A stretch of DNA of 64,000 bases from Zygnema cylindricum (GCA_037447655.1 JBBHKE010000447.1:124001-188000); one strand, 5' to 3'; shown: positions 44,631 through 57,817, counted from the first letter of the stretch. Numbers and translations are program-made. Notes: a model not told the origin generated them from the letters alone.

Positions 44631-45410
44631 TAAGTGTACACTTGAGAGTCGACCAATCATAAGAGTACACTTGTTTGCAAGTACGACACTACATGCACAT
44701 AAATTAAACTGTCGAAACCCTAATTGACCACATAAATAATAAACGCCATAATTAACTCTATTTTATTAATACACATAGGACAAACCAATGTTGTTTCAAA
44801 TATTTACAGGTACACACAATCTCACAAAATCGTATGCTGACTCATGCTGAGTCACTCAACGAAACTCCTCAAATTTTGTCAAACAATCCGGAATGTCCAA
44901 ATATAAATATCGTGTGATTGACGCGATTTCGCGTCACCACTACAGCAAAATCTAGGCGGCCTATATCCGCCGTCCGTCGCTCTTAATCAGCACCCTCGAT
45001 GTCGCGCCGCGTGGTAATAAAAATCTAATTGAAATCTGCGCGTGTCGTCAAATATCTTACGAATGTCGCGAAGCGAATTCAAGTCCACTTGCCGAAATAA
45101 ATTATCGTACAGCCGAAATCATTTCCGTACCTCAAACGCGTCCTTTGTAATAAATGCGCTTGTCACATATTGTTTCGTACGCCATGCGTACATTTTCACA
45201 CACTTCGAATATTAAACGTCGGATCGCTTCGCGATCCACCGTCCATTTCCTATCACATTTCGCGCCACTCAATTACTCCATTAATTTTACGTGTACATTT
45301 AATTCCCCAATCCATAAATCCTTTCGAACCTCCACAATATATATCAGATAATTACATACGCACGCAAACATGCGTACGCACATACGAAACTTAATCTTCC
45401 AAAAACAACA

Positions 45411-46261
45411 CTCCCCCGAAGATTTAGTTTCGCAACTCCATGATGCCACGTCATCATCTGTCACTACTATCACCTCCTGCTGTCTCCTCCATCTGAATCT
45501 GCAAAAATACTTCCGATAAAATTTGCAATTTTGTTCCATCATTGCTTCCGCTGCGTCTTTAAACCTTCCAAATTTCATAATACATAATATATATATATTT
45601 TCATTTTCCGATTACAACAAAAATAATTCTTTCCAATATCTAAATCCGGATCTACATTCCCAAAATTCTATCACAAATCAACTAAAAATTTAAGCCAAAA
45701 GATCACACTAATAATATATCCCCACTCAAATAATTCCTACCTCATTATAACAAATCTAGATTTCAATAAAAAAAAACTTTTCTTTTCTTTTTCATAAACT
45801 ACAAATCCCAAAATTTCCCATAAAAATATTTTCCAACAACTCAAAAATCTACATTATAAATCCAATTTTGAACAATCATCGATACACAAATTTGGATCTC
45901 TCCATCACATGTCACAACTCCACCTTCCGGATCTCTCTCCCCCAAACGTCGAATCTCCACATTTCGAAATGCTTCATTAAAAATAAACATTTATTTTCCA
46001 AAACTAAAATATCAATTCTCAAAATAAATCATTTTTCATTGAGGGTAGACATTTCGGCACTGTCACTAAGTTAACCCATGGGGCGATGCAAGATTAAACT
46101 CGGCACATACCAACACTATGATAAGGCCGATCTCATGGGTACACAGACACCATTACTGCAATACAACCAGCAAGAACAAAATTAACCCGCTACAATGCGT
46201 GTGACACAATCCTATCTCGACTTAACCTAACATATGATAGATGGGGTGTGGGCCCATAACC
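45411..46261 (-). other. Y interior, non-coding, with PPT and PBS
   Basis: The PPT side is at 45411 (minus ...CTAAATCTTCGGGGGAG). The PBS is at 46248-46261 (minus GGTTATGGGCCCAC), directly beside the LTR at 46262. Between them the sequence is A/T-rich. One open stretch reaches in from the 3' LTR (to 45578), but nothing resembles Gag, protease, integrase or RT. Confidence 0.75.
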
Positions 46262-46855
46262 TGTTGTTCTTTGGTCTAAAATAGACCACAGAAGCAACCC
46301 AAACTATCATGCAATAAGCTAAGCAAAGCTAGGCCAATGAACAATCATTTCAAATGCATCCTCCATATGCGTACACAGACGCAACAAACAACATTTAGGG
46401 TTTCATGGAATAATCAACATAAATAAACCCTATGACAACATCTAAGGTTTGATGGAATAATCGACATAAACAAACCCTAGGACAAATGCATAAACAATGC
46501 ATATCAAACATATATAAAATAACATAAATAAACAATAAGAAACAAATGCATCACACATAAACAAAAGTATAATCAAATAATCATTATATCATTCAAAGTG
46601 CATGACCTAATCGACAACCCTAAAATACTACATCTTTGGTCCCTACTTTTCTAACAAGCATTGATGATTTCCTAATGAAGCTCAAATCTATATATACATT
46701 TGTGAGCTGTCAACAAATCGTTACGTGTCAAAATAACCAACGTAACTTCCACTAAATATTATTTAACGATAATAACCTACTACGACAAATAATCCTAACT
46801 GTAAGTGTACACTTGAGAGTCGACCAATCATAATAGTACACTTGTCTGCAAGTAC

Positions 46856-47905
46856 TGTAGAAACTAATGGTTTTATTAGTATTTTCTAGGTCTGAAAAGA
46901 AATATAGAAGTCGAGGCAGTCTATCTCTAACTTCTCTCTCCAACTCTCAAACTTGTCGCAGTCACTGAGAAATTGGAGAGGAAGCTAGAGCCATGGCTAC
47001 CTTGGCTATCCTGAGGTTTACGGGAATTTTATATTAGGGTTTATATATTTAATTAAAATGTATGTGCCGGCGGCAGGATTTGATCCTTGTACCTGCCGGC
47101 CGGCAGTTAGGAAGTAGCCGGTAGCCTTAGCCGTTTCATCTAGCGGTAGTGTTACCTAGCATATAGTTTGATAATTATTTATATATGTATACATGCTATA
47201 AACCATTTAACTAGAATTAATTACGGGATACATAGATCCAGTAATATGTAATGTACGACTTACGGTACGGACATAAATCAGTACCGCGCATTTGTTTCGT
47301 AAATGAAACAAATACCGCGCATGTATTTATTACGGCTACGATTAAAGCCGAATTTAATCGGACGGCCGGGGATTAGCGCCGAGATCACGGAGGAAGATTT
47401 CGGCGGTTTGTGGCCATCGCCACATCGGATGACGCGTGGCAAAATTCCGTTGGATTGTGGAAACTCCGGAGATTATGGCACCGAATCCGGATTTGACATG
47501 TGTCGACATTTTGGCCATGTCGTACAATATCCGTACATAAAGTACACCGGCAGCTGTACTTTTGCGTACGAAACTCAATTCTGATTGGTTCCGTACATCA
47601 GTAGATAGAGTCTGTGAGAGAGATAGGACTTAGAAAAATTAGAAGATAGGACCCTCTCTCCCAGAGAGCTTCTGTACAAAAGGTCAACTTTGACCCTCCA
47701 TAACTTACTGCTCAGGGGAGCAAATTCAGAGATTCTTTTTGCTATCGACTCAGGGGAGTCTTGTCTTCACAGGGGTGAAGTTGGTCAGAGTTTTTGTCTG
47801 CCAGGGTGGCAGTTATTTTTGCTTAAACACAAAGGGGTCAGGATTATCCTAGAGGCTTCTTGGAAGCTGTCCACTCTGAGGACTTATGGAGGTCTCAGAG
47901 TTTCA
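46856..47905 (+). repeat. E5 5' LTR (1050 bp)
   Basis: TGTAGAAAC...GAGTTTCA with the same hairpins, tRNA-like stretch and Gag start codon (47886) as E2. The PBS GGTTATGGGCCCACC follows at 47906-47920. Confidence 0.95.
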
Positions 47906-50900
47906 GGTTATGGGCCCACCCTCTAGGGTGCCAATATTTAATGGAACTGGCTTCATATACTGGGAAAGTATGATGATAGGAGCTCTATGCGAAAAAAGGT
48001 TTTGGGGGATAGTGAGTGGACGATTGGGGCGTCCATCAAGTCTTGGAATTCCTCCAGGGTTTAAAGGAAGCAGATTCACCAGGAAAGAGGATTCACCTTC
48101 AACGGAGGAAACAAAGGAAGGAGAGGTGGTGGACAAAGGAAAGGAGAAGGAGGCGACCACACCAATAGCAACTGGTTTAGCATTCATGTCACCTATTCCG
48201 AGGAACGAGGAGAATGATACTGAAACCTGGGACTTCAACAATATGGCGGCAAAGCACTTCATCCTACGCCATCTCACTCAAGGACTTGCATGTCCTCATT
48301 TGCAGGTAGAGAGGGCATCCGATCTTTGGATGGCTCTCATAGAGATGTACCGAAGTGGTACGATTCAGCAACAACAGTTGGCTGATCAGAAAGTTAAGGA
48401 GTATGTATACAAAGGGGGAAATATGTTGGATTTTTGCAATGAGCTTGCTACACTCTTCATGGAGCTAGAGAGTGCGGGTAAAGTTTTTAGTGAAAAAGAA
48501 AAAGTTAACTGTTTACTAATGAAGTTACCTGATGAGTTCGAGAACATAGTCAACCGTGTGCAGGACTTGCCGGACTCAAGGTGGATATGGAACTCAGTGG
48601 TAGGGATGATTCTCGTTCGAGAGAATACGATTGAGATCCGAAGGGGAGGAAAGAGTGGCCAAGCCTTGGCAACAGCGACCGATTGGAGGAACAAGGATTC
48701 CCGGAAACCAGTCAGAAACTATGGGGGTAGGGAGCGGGAAAAACAGGTTGGCGAGTTCGAACCAAGGGCTCCCAAAGGTTTATGTCATTTTTGTAAGAAA
48801 CCTAGGCACTATATGGCAGAGTGCACCAAGCTAACCGAGCTTCGGTTAAAGGAGGGGCAGACCGGTGGTACCCCGAGAGGAAAGAAAAAGGCCCTTGTCA
48901 CACAGGTACTTGAGGCGGAATCCGAGGACGAGGACGATGAGCTCCTTTTGGATGAGGAGTTGGAGGCGAAAACTGAGGTTGAAATTCCACGAAGGCAGAA
49001 ATGTGCTTACGGTGGATTGAAAGGTGAAGCAGGCTGGATTATAGATTCAGGTGCCTCAATGCACATGTGTAAGGATAGACACCTGTTCACTAAGATAAGA
49101 AAGATTCCCACCGTAGAGATAGAGTACGGGGATGGGAGGATAGTCACCACTACTCTTGTAGGATCGGTAGATCTGAAAGTGTTAGTAGAAGGAAAGACAT
49201 CCATATTAACATTCTCCGATGTATTGTTTATTCCGGAGCTGAACAAAAACCTTATCTCTACATCAGTATTAGATGATAAGGGTTTTTTCACTAGCACTAG
49301 GGAAGGAGTCTTTACTGCTAGTTTTGAGGAGGATGTCTATTTCATTGCTGAGAAAGGTAGCCATGGGATGTTTAGGCTGATCTTAAGTAATGAAACGAAG
49401 AAACTTTATTATGCTGGTGTTCATGATATTATGATGTGGCATAAGAGGCTTGGGCATGTGAATCTAGATAAGTTAAGAGAGATGAAAAAGATGGGAGTGG
49501 TGGAAGGGATTCAGTTCAGTGAAAGTGATGATATAAGTGATTGTAGTGGGTGTGCTCAAGGTAAAGCACACAGATTACCCTTTCCAAAAACAGCCACCTA
49601 CAAGGGAGAAAAACTTCTAGATCTAGTACACACAGATATTTGGGGGACCGGCTAGAGTGCCCTCACCGGGGGGGAAGAGATTTATGATGACTATAACTGA
49701 TGATTGGTCTCGGTATTCCCGAGTATATTTTTTGAAAAACAAGTCAGAAGCTGAGGACTGTTTTAGACAATATAAAGCATGGAGCGAAAAACTCCATGAA
49801 ACTCCAATCAAGAGAGTAAGGAGTGACAATGGTGGAGAGTATACTTCTAACCAGTTTGAGGATTTTTTGAGGGAAGATGGGGTTCAACACCAAAAGACAG
49901 TGCCAGAAAATCCTGAACAGAATGGGGTAGCTGAAAGGTTAAATAGAACACTAAGTGATAGTGCTAGAAGTATGTTGTCGGATAAGAAGATAGGAAAAAG
50001 GTTTTGGGCAGAAGCAATGAACTGTGCTAATTACCTCAAAAATAGAGTTCTTACTTCAGCTATAAAAGATCAAACACCTTATGAGAGATGGACAGGCCGG
50101 AAACCAGACTTATCTCATTTAAAGGTTTTCGGCAGTCAAGTATTCAGTCTAGATACTGATCGGTCCAATTGGAAGCTAGATCCTAAAGGAAAACCGGGAT
50201 ACTTATTAGGATATGATGAGGATGTTAAAGGATATAGAGTTTATGATCTAAAAAGAGAAGATATAATCTTAGTAAAGCATCTAGTAGTTATGGATGAAGG
50301 AAAGTCAGTGGATCCCTTCAAATATACAAAGTCAGTAAAAATCAGATTTGAGTCAGAAAATTCTGATGACTTTGAGCTTCCTAACTATCCAGGTTTTAGA
50401 GACGATGACATTCTTGCAGGAACAAATCAGACCGAAAAGGACTCGGCTGTGGAAACTCCAGTGACAACTCTACTCGAAGCGGAAGACGTGGTGGAAATTG
50501 ATTCGGAATCAAGGGATAGGGGAGAAGCCGAGTTTGTTCGAAAGAATCCACGAGAACCATCTATTCCGGCCTCAGATTTTGAGGGAGGGAGGAGAAGTAG
50601 CAAAAGACTGCAAGAAAAACAGGTTAATAACAAGGTAACTAAACTATCTCATCAAGATGAACCTCAAACTTATCGAGAGGCGATGACTTGTCCAGAAAGA
50701 AACCGGTGGAAGACAGCCATCAATGAGGAGATGGCTTCAATCATGGCAGCCGATACTTGGGAGCTGGTGGACTGTCCACCTAACCGAAAACCAATCGGTT
50801 GTAAGTGGGTTTTCAAACTGAAACTGAACCCAGATAACACAATCGAGCGCTACAAGGCCAGATTAGTGGCAAAGGGATTTACACAAAAGGAAGGAATTGA

Positions 50901-52245
50901 CTACGAGGAAACCTTTGCCCCGGTGGTCAGATTTCCCTCGGTCCGCATACTTCTCAGTTTAGCAGCGGCGGAAGACATGGAAGTGCACCAGATGGACATC
51001 AAAACAGCCTTTTTGCATGGAGAATTAGAAGAGGAGATCTTCATGCGACAACCCGAAGGGTTTGTGGAAGAAGGAGAGGAGAGTAAGGTATGCCGGCTGA
51101 TTAAATCTCTTTATGGTTTGAAACAGGCGCCCCGACAGTGGAATAAGAAGCTTGATGAGTTTCTTACCGGTCTAGGATATATTCGGATCAGCTCAGATCA
51201 CTCAATCTATGTTTTCGAAGATGAGGAAGGTTTTATATTTATTGCAATTTATGTTGATGATTTGCTTGTTTTAAGTAAATCAATGGAAAAAATTAATAAA
51301 CTGAAAACCGATCTTAAGGGGAGATTTGAAATGAAGGATATGGGGGAAGCAAAATATATTTTGGGAATTCAAGTAGAGAGAGACCGAAAAAGAAAAATTA
51401 TAAGATTGACTCAAAAGGAAGCAATAGGAAACATGCTTGAAAAATTTCAAATGGATAAAGCTAATAGTTGCACAACTCCAATGGAATTGAAGAAGGGAAG
51501 TGAGGGGAGTGAGGAAGAAGGAGTCATAGTCTTAGACGAGGAATTATCTCCTGAAGAACAGAAGTTCATGCAGACTATTCCTTACAGGCAAGTAGTGGGA
51601 AGTCTAATCTATTTTATGAATTGTACCCGGCCGGATTTAGCTGCAGCTGTAGGAGTGCTGAGTAGAAGTCTAAATGCTCCCACTAAGAAGGATTGGGAGG
51701 CAGCTAAGAGAGTCCTTAGATACTTGGTAGGAACTAGAGATCTATGGTTGCATTTGGGTGGGGAGAATACTGACATCACTACTTGGAGTGATGCCAGTTA
51801 TGGTGATGCTCCGATGAGGAGATGTACTTCTGGATATGTATTATATGTGGGTGATGGGGCTTGCTGTTGGAGTAGCAAACAGCAAAAGGTTATTGCTCAG
51901 TCCACCATGGAGGCTGAGTATATGGCCTCTTGCTCTGCTGTAAAAGAATTGATGTGGGTCAAGTCTTTGCTTGGTGAGCTTGGTCACCTTAAGAGTGGTG
52001 TGCAGAAAATCTTTTGTGATAATCAGGCAGCAATCGCTATTTCTGCCAATCCTAAACACCATTTTAAAGCCAAACACATGGACATCAGACTCAGCTTTGT
52101 TAGAGAGAAAGTAGAAAACAAAATAATCAGTTTAGAGTACAGACCAGATAGTGAGATGGTAGCAGATATGATGACCAAACCTGTGCCTTCCCCTAAGCTA
52201 ATTTTTTGTAGGGAGAAGTGTGGTCTGAAATTAAAGATTGACTAG
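47886..52245 (+). pseudogene. E5 Gag-Pol, one frameshift
   Basis: The same polyprotein as E2, split at 49642-49646 where a run of four G has five, just after HTDIWG of the integrase core. The first part ends at 49655 and the second reads on from 49657 to 52245. In addition, the Gag zinc knuckle reads CHFCKKPRHYMAEC (Gly to Arg, 48804-48806), next to the zinc-binding His. The integrase CxxC pair is intact. RT YVDD and RNase H WSDAS are intact. Confidence 0.9.
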
Positions 52246-52258
52246 AAAATAAGGGGAG

Positions 52259-53308
52259 TGTAGAAACTAATGGTTTTATTAGTATTTTCTAGGTCTGAAA
52301 AGAAATATAGAAGTCGAGGCAGTGTATCTCTAACTTCTCTCTCCAACTCTCAAACTTGTCGCAGTCACTGAGAAATTGGAGAGGAAGCTAGAGCCATGGC
52401 TACCTTGGCTATCCTGAGGTTTACGGGAATTTTATATTAGGGTTTATATATTTAATTAAAATGTATGTGCCGGCGGCAGGATTTGATCCTTGTACCTGCC
52501 GGCCGGCAGTTAGGAAGTAGCCGGTAGCCTTAGCCGTTTCATCTAGCGGTAGTGTTACCTAGCATATAGTTTGATAATTATTTATATATGTATACATGCT
52601 ATAAACCATTTAACTAGAATTAATTACGGGATACATAGATCCAGTAATATGTAATGTACGACTTACGGTACGGACATAAATCAGTACCGCGCATTTGTTT
52701 CGTAAATGAAACAAATACCGCGCATGTATTTATTACGGCTACGATTAAAGCCGAATTTAATCGGACGGCCGGGATTAGCGCCGAGATCACGGAGGAAGAT
52801 TTCGGCGGTTTGTGGCCATCGCCACATCGGATGACGCGTGGCAAAATTCCGTTGGATTGTGGAAACTCCGGAGATTATGGCACCGAATCCGGATTTGACA
52901 TGTGTCGACATTTTGGCCATGTCGTACAATATCCGTACATAAAGTACACCGGCAGCTGTACTTTTGCGTACGAAACTCAATTCTGATTGGTTCCGTACAT
53001 CAGTAGATAGAGTCTGTGAGAGAGATAGGACTTAGAAAAATTAGAAGATAGGACCCTCTCTCCCAGAGAGCTTCTGTACAAAAGGTCAACTTTGACCCTC
53101 CATAACTTACTGCTCAGGGGAGCAAATTCAGAGATTCTTTTTGCTATCGACTCAGGGGAGTCTTGTCTTCACAGGGGTGAAGTTGGTCAGAGTTTTTTGT
53201 CTGCCAGGGTGGCAGTTATTTTTGCTTAAACACAAAGGGGTCAGGATTATCCTAGAGGCTTCTTGGAAGCTGTCCACTCTGAGGACTTATGGAGGTCTCA
53301 GAGTTTCA
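52259..53308 (+). repeat. E5 3' LTR (1050 bp)
   Basis: Partner of 46856-47905; the polypurine tract AAAATAAGGGGAG lies at 52246-52258. The duplication AGTAC follows at 53309. Confidence 0.95.
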
Positions 53309-54044
53309 AGTACGACACTACATGCACATAAATTAAACTGTCGAAACCCTAATTGACCACATAAATAATAAACGCCATAATCAACTCTATTTTATTAATA
53401 CACATAGGACAAACCAATGTTGTTTCAAATATTTACAGGTACACACAATCTCACAAAATCGTATGCTGACTCATGCTGAGTCACTCAACGAAACTCCTCA
53501 AATTTTGTCAAACAATCCGGAACGTCCAAATATAAATATCGTGTGATTGACGCGATTTCGCGTCACCACTACAGCAAAATCTCGGCGGCCTATATCCGCC
53601 GTCCGTCGCTCTTAATCAACACCCTCGATGTCGCGCCGCGTGGTAATAAAAATCCAATTGAAATCTGCGCGTGTCGTCAAATATCTTACGAATGTCGCGA
53701 AGCGAATTCAAGTCCACTTGCCGAAATAAGTTATCGTACAGCCGAAATCATTTCTGTACCTCAAACGCGTCCTTTGTAATAAATGCGCTTGTCACATATT
53801 GTTTCGTACGCCATGCGTACATTTTCACACACTTCGAATATTAAACGTCGGATCGCTTCGCGATCCACTGTCCATTTCCTATCACATTTCGCGCCACTCA
53901 ATTACTCCATTAATTTTACGTGTACATTTAATTCCCCAATCCATAAATCCTTTCGAACCTCCACAATATATATCAGATAATTACATACGCACGCAAACAT
54001 GCGTATGCACATACGAAACTTAATCTTCCAAAAACAACACATAC

Positions 54045-55520
54045 GTCTTCTTCTCTCGAAGTAAATCTGTTAAAGGTGCGGCGATCATACTGAAGTTCCT
54101 GATAAATTTCCTGTAATATGTGGTCAATCCCAAAAACGATCTAACTTTTGTGACATTAGTGGGTTGCCTCCAATTTTGGATTGCAGTAATTTAGGATGGA
54201 TCTGTTTTAACACCCTTCCGATTAACTACATGTCCCAAAAATAATTGTTCACTCTTAAAAAAACTGGATTTTGACAATTTTCCATATAGTTTTCTTTCCA
54301 TTAACCTTTCCAACACTTTCCTTAAATGAATTACATGTTGTTCTCTAGATTCACTCTAAATTAAAATATCATCTATAAACACCTAAACAAACTCATCTAT
54401 ATAATCAGAATTTTTTTGGTTCATTAATCTTTGATAAGTAGGCGGTGCATTTGTCAAACCAAATGGCATCAATATCCATTCAAAATCACCAACTGTAGGT
54501 CTAAAAGCAGTTTTATCAACATCTTCAGTTCTAATTGGCACTTGGTTAAAGCCACTACGCAGATCAATCAAAGATAATAATTTAGCACCTTTGAAACGAT
54601 CTATCAAATCAAAAATTAAAGGTAAAGGATACTTATCCTTCACCGTAATCTTGTTCAGACTACGATAGTCGACACACATCCTCAACATTCCGTCCTTCTT
54701 TTTGACAAAGAGAACTAGTGCTCCGTACGGTGATTTGCTGGGCTGAATATGTCCTTTCTCGATAAGCTCTTTGATATGTTTCTTTAACTCCTCCTGCTCA
54801 AAGAAACCGTGCTTATAAATTCTTGTGACTGGAGGATTACATCCAGGTTCAAGGCTAATAACATGTTCCACATCTCGGGAAGTGGCCTCCCTGAGGGTAA
54901 GTCATTTGGGAAAACATCTCTAAATTCAAAAATCAAATCTTTCATAGCAGCATCATATGTATTAATGTCTTGTTTTTCAAGATCTTTAGTGGTGTCTCAA
55001 TCAGAAATGACATCAATGTTAGTGTTTTCTCCCCCCTTTTCATCAGTAACTGCCTCAGTTACTAATAACAAGAAAACATGATTAGTTTTATCTTTTAAAT
55101 GTTTTTTAAGTTTTTTAGTAGAAATCAAACCTTCCACTCCCAATTTGGTTATGTTATTTATATGATTTCTATGCAACTTCTTCAAAGGTAATGCTTGCAA
55201 AACCTTCGAACAGTTTTCACACTTCACTCTTAAGGTGTTAGTTTCCTAATTAATTTGAGGGTTATGTTTAGTTAATCAAGGCTTTCCCAATATTAGCTCT
55301 TCACTACCTAAATTATCGCACACAATTTTCTTTTTATGACCATGGATATCAACTTCTATTGTGTCAGTTTGTAAATCTAATGTGGACTTATTACCGTTTG
55401 CCACTTGAACATGTAAAAGTTTTTCCCTTATGAATGTATGAATTTTATTTTCCTAAACAAACTTATGTGAAATAAAATTATGTATAGCACCTGAATCTAC
55501 CATAACACTCGATGGTTTTC
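54045..55520 (-). pseudogene. G protease and reverse transcriptase
   Basis: The protease motif VMVDSGAIHNFISHKF is near 55500, followed by a stop, then ELILGKPWL near 55290. RT is at 54383-54871: PPVTRIYKHGFFEQEELKK, GHIQPSKSPYGALVLFVKKK, RMCVDYRSLNKITVKDKYPL, LLSLIDLRSGFNQV, and FGLTNAPPTYQRLMN. After a stop comes the catalytic box VFIDDILI near 54370. It continues through worn thumb sequence to 54045, where Y cuts in. Several stops show it is inactive. Confidence 0.88.
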
Positions 55521-55796
55521 CTTCCACTAAAGACTCAAATCTCATCAAACTGCGTCTGGTGTCATCGTTACTAAAATGCCCTTACATGGGTCTGTTGTTA
55601 AGAGTTTCATCAGAATGATTGTTCAAACTATGGAGTGTAGTTAGCATTATAATAAATTCAACTATCCTATCTTTTCCATTCATTAGTTTGCCCTCCAAAA
55701 TTAACTCCTTAACCTCTAGATCTGTTCGACTCAACTGAGGACTTTCAGCTAGTCCCTTCCGTTTTCCACCTCTTAGGCTTCGTGCTCAGCTAATTT

Positions 55797-57052
55797 TTAT
55801 GCAATATCTTCTTGAAAACCTTCATTGACATCAACTGTTTTAAGAGATCCCTTATTTGTACAATTCTTAGCGTAATGATCTAGACCTGCGCATTTAAAAC
55901 AAGTGACTTTCTTTTTCGGTTTTGTGCATTCTCTGCTGAAATGTCCCTCCTCGCCACAGTTTTCTTCAATTGTGCACACTTAGATGCCCTTTGACCTCTT
56001 TTCTGACAAATAGTGGATGTGGGAATGCTTAGATTGGGTTTTTGAGCATCAATACTTGGTTTATGACTCTTAATGCATCCCCCTCTACTATAATATTTAT
56101 TTCCTACATTAACACTCTGTCCACCTCTCTGGTTTCCCCTCAAGATATTCTGCCTATTGACAAGACCTGCATTTAGACCCTTTTCCTCAAACTCCTCCTC
56201 ACCCCACTCTGATACTTCATTGAAATTTCTTGTGAGTGGTCGAGTTTCACAATTATACTCCAACTGATCATCTAATTCCAATGCCTTATCTTATGATTCC
56301 TTCAAATTAATAATTTTTTGATGTTTCAGTTCTAATTTCAATATAGGATTCAGATAATTTTATAAATGCAACTTAGCCATTTCATCAGTCGAACTTATGG
56401 CATGAATGCTAGATAAGTAAAATTCCACAATATAATCTTTCACAGATCCAGTCTGCTTACAGTTAAGCCACTTTTCTTCCATTGTAGATTTATAAGTGAC
56501 ACACAAGAAACGCGATTTGATCGCGGTCTTAAAAGCTTCCCATTCAACATTATCAAGAATCAAATTAGACCTCTTCTGAGTGTAATACCAAATCTGAGCA
56601 TCACCTTTTAGACATCTAACAACAAAAGAAGTGTAATCATCACGATCACAGTTTCTAGATTCCAAATAATACTCCATATGAAAAATCCGAGCATCTAACT
56701 CATCAATCTTCTTACCATCAAATGATGGCGCTTAACTGATAAACAATTTCAAAACCCTTATCTTCTTAGGTCTATCGTGATTTTCCCTAAAACTGGCATT
56801 TCTCTTACTACTCTCACCCTTTTGGTCATCAACATCATTTCTAGTGTGAATTAAATTAATTAGCTCATCCAATTTATGATTTGAAACATTTATATTTTCC
56901 TTAACATCCTTCAATTCACTTTTCAACTTATAAATTGTTTCATCCACAGCAGCATGACTATTAAATCTTTTGACTACTTTCACACTACGCTTTTTCAACA
57001 CATTGAAGGCATTTTCCATTTCACGTTTCCATGCAGAATTTGCCATTATCAC
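55797..57052 (-). pseudogene. G gag with zinc knuckle
   Basis: A MANSAWKREMENAF start near 57046 leads to a probable coiled region, then FDGKKIDELDARIFHMEYYL and a retrotransposon Gag core (DDYTSFVVRCLKGDAQIWY, WEAFKTAIKSRF). Downstream is a CCHC knuckle CFKCAGLDHYAKNC, preceded by a worn one (CGEEGHFSREC). Stops at about 56730 and 56358 and a frameshift near 55980 break it. Confidence 0.85.
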
Positions 57053-57798
57053 ACAATGAAATTAAACAATTAAAGGTAGAGTATAATTATCCTAAAGAGT
57101 TTGCAGCAGATTTGAAATCCTCAGATTTTTCCAATCCAAGCCTTCATTTCTTTAATTAATCTTTTGAAATATATCAAAATTTGAAAATCAGATAAATATT
57201 AAAAGTAAGTTAGTGAAAATTAAATTTTCCCCAACATTGAAATATAAAGTTAAAAATTTTCCCCACAAATTTTGCAGTAGCAAAATTAAAAGCTCTCAAA
57301 GGTAAAATTCATTCACAAATTTTGTAACAAAAAAATTGAAAGCAATCAAAGGTAACAATTTAGGGTTTGAAAAGTTTTAAGTCATTTCTGGAATCTTTTG
57401 CTCTTGAAGAAGTAAAGTCCTCCACTTTCCTTCTCCACCATTAAAAAATTTCCCATTTCCCACTACATCAGGATCTTTTGTTCTATAATCCTCACATCCT
57501 CACCCTTCATGGCTTCAAGCCCTCCCTCTTCACATGAATCACTACTAGGAAAAGGCAAGTTTGTTTGGCCTCTAGGTAATTGGAGTGAGTTTCAGCGGTG
57601 GCTACACTTGCCGCTCTGCCTTAGTCCTTAGGACTTGAGTATGCCCCACATCTAACAAGCGGCCGCTGGCAGTGTGATCACTCAGTTTCCCTCTAATCCG
57701 TACCACTTCACATTGTGGTTCTATCGACACAGGTTAGAGCACCCTCACTGGTCACGGCAGTTGATATTCGAGTTAGTAAACTTCTCCTTAGTTTCTAA
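57053..57798 (-). other. G 5' leader, non-coding
   Basis: About 750 bp between gag and the PBS, A/T-rich with a few G-rich patches (for example near 57655). I see no coding motif or clear structure in it. Confidence 0.6.
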
Positions 57799-57815
57799 CC
57801 AAAACTCCGATACCA
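57799..57815 (-). promoter_or_regulatory. G primer-binding site
   Basis: The minus strand reads TGGTATCGGAGTTTTGG two bases after the 5' LTR. It resembles the usual plant initiator-Met 3'-end site TGGTATCAGAG with one mismatch. G therefore uses the tRNA 3' end, unlike the copia elements here. Confidence 0.75.
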
Positions 57816-57817
57816 TA

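Larger units (their letters stand above)
39183..45410 (-). repeat. Y 3' LTR, split by E3
   Basis: Pieces 39183-39749 and 44636-45410. On the + strand it starts TGTTGTTCTTTGG and ends CCAAAAACAACA. The joined sequence follows the other Y LTR (46262-46855 and 53314-54039) closely. Confidence 0.9.
46856..53308 (+). mobile_element. E5, young Ty1/copia element
   Basis: A 6453-bp element with two 1050-bp LTRs differing at about three places (near 46917, an extra G near 47370, an extra T near 53196), and a perfect target duplication AGTAC (46851-46855, 53309-53313). Near-identical to E2 and E6. Confidence 0.97.
39183..54039 (-). mobile_element. Y, LTR element without coding capacity
   Basis: LTRs 39183-45410 (net about 1342 bp after removing E3) and 46262-54039 (net about 1320 bp after removing E5), an 851-bp interior, and a perfect target duplication CATAC (39178-39182, 54040-54044). 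The interior has a PBS and a PPT but no Gag or Pol motif. Size and layout fit a non-autonomous LARD/TRIM-like element. Its LTR ends resemble those of E3 and S1, so an E3-like element may have supplied the proteins. Confidence 0.88.
46262..54039 (-). repeat. Y 5' LTR, split by E5
   Basis: Pieces 46262-46855 and 53314-54039. E5 entered about 50-60 bp away from the position at which E3 entered the other Y LTR. It ends CCAAAAACAACA, followed by the duplication CATAC. Confidence 0.9.

Noticed and set aside
45154-45394. Short open frames in the Y LTRs (45154-45394 and 53783-54023) as a possible small gene.
   Set aside because: Two overlapping frames occur in both LTR copies, without similarity to known proteins. 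Duplication of the LTR explains their conservation.
49640-49660. Programmed frameshift between two Pol frames in E5.
   Set aside because: E2 reads through without it, and E6 is shifted at a different place. Both are single-base homopolymer changes, so mutation or read error is simpler.
57053-57798. A host gene in the open stretch upstream of G gag (for example around 57674-57958).
   Set aside because: The stretch lies between the G primer site and gag and runs into the LTR and S1. It has no recognisable domain and fits a non-coding leader.
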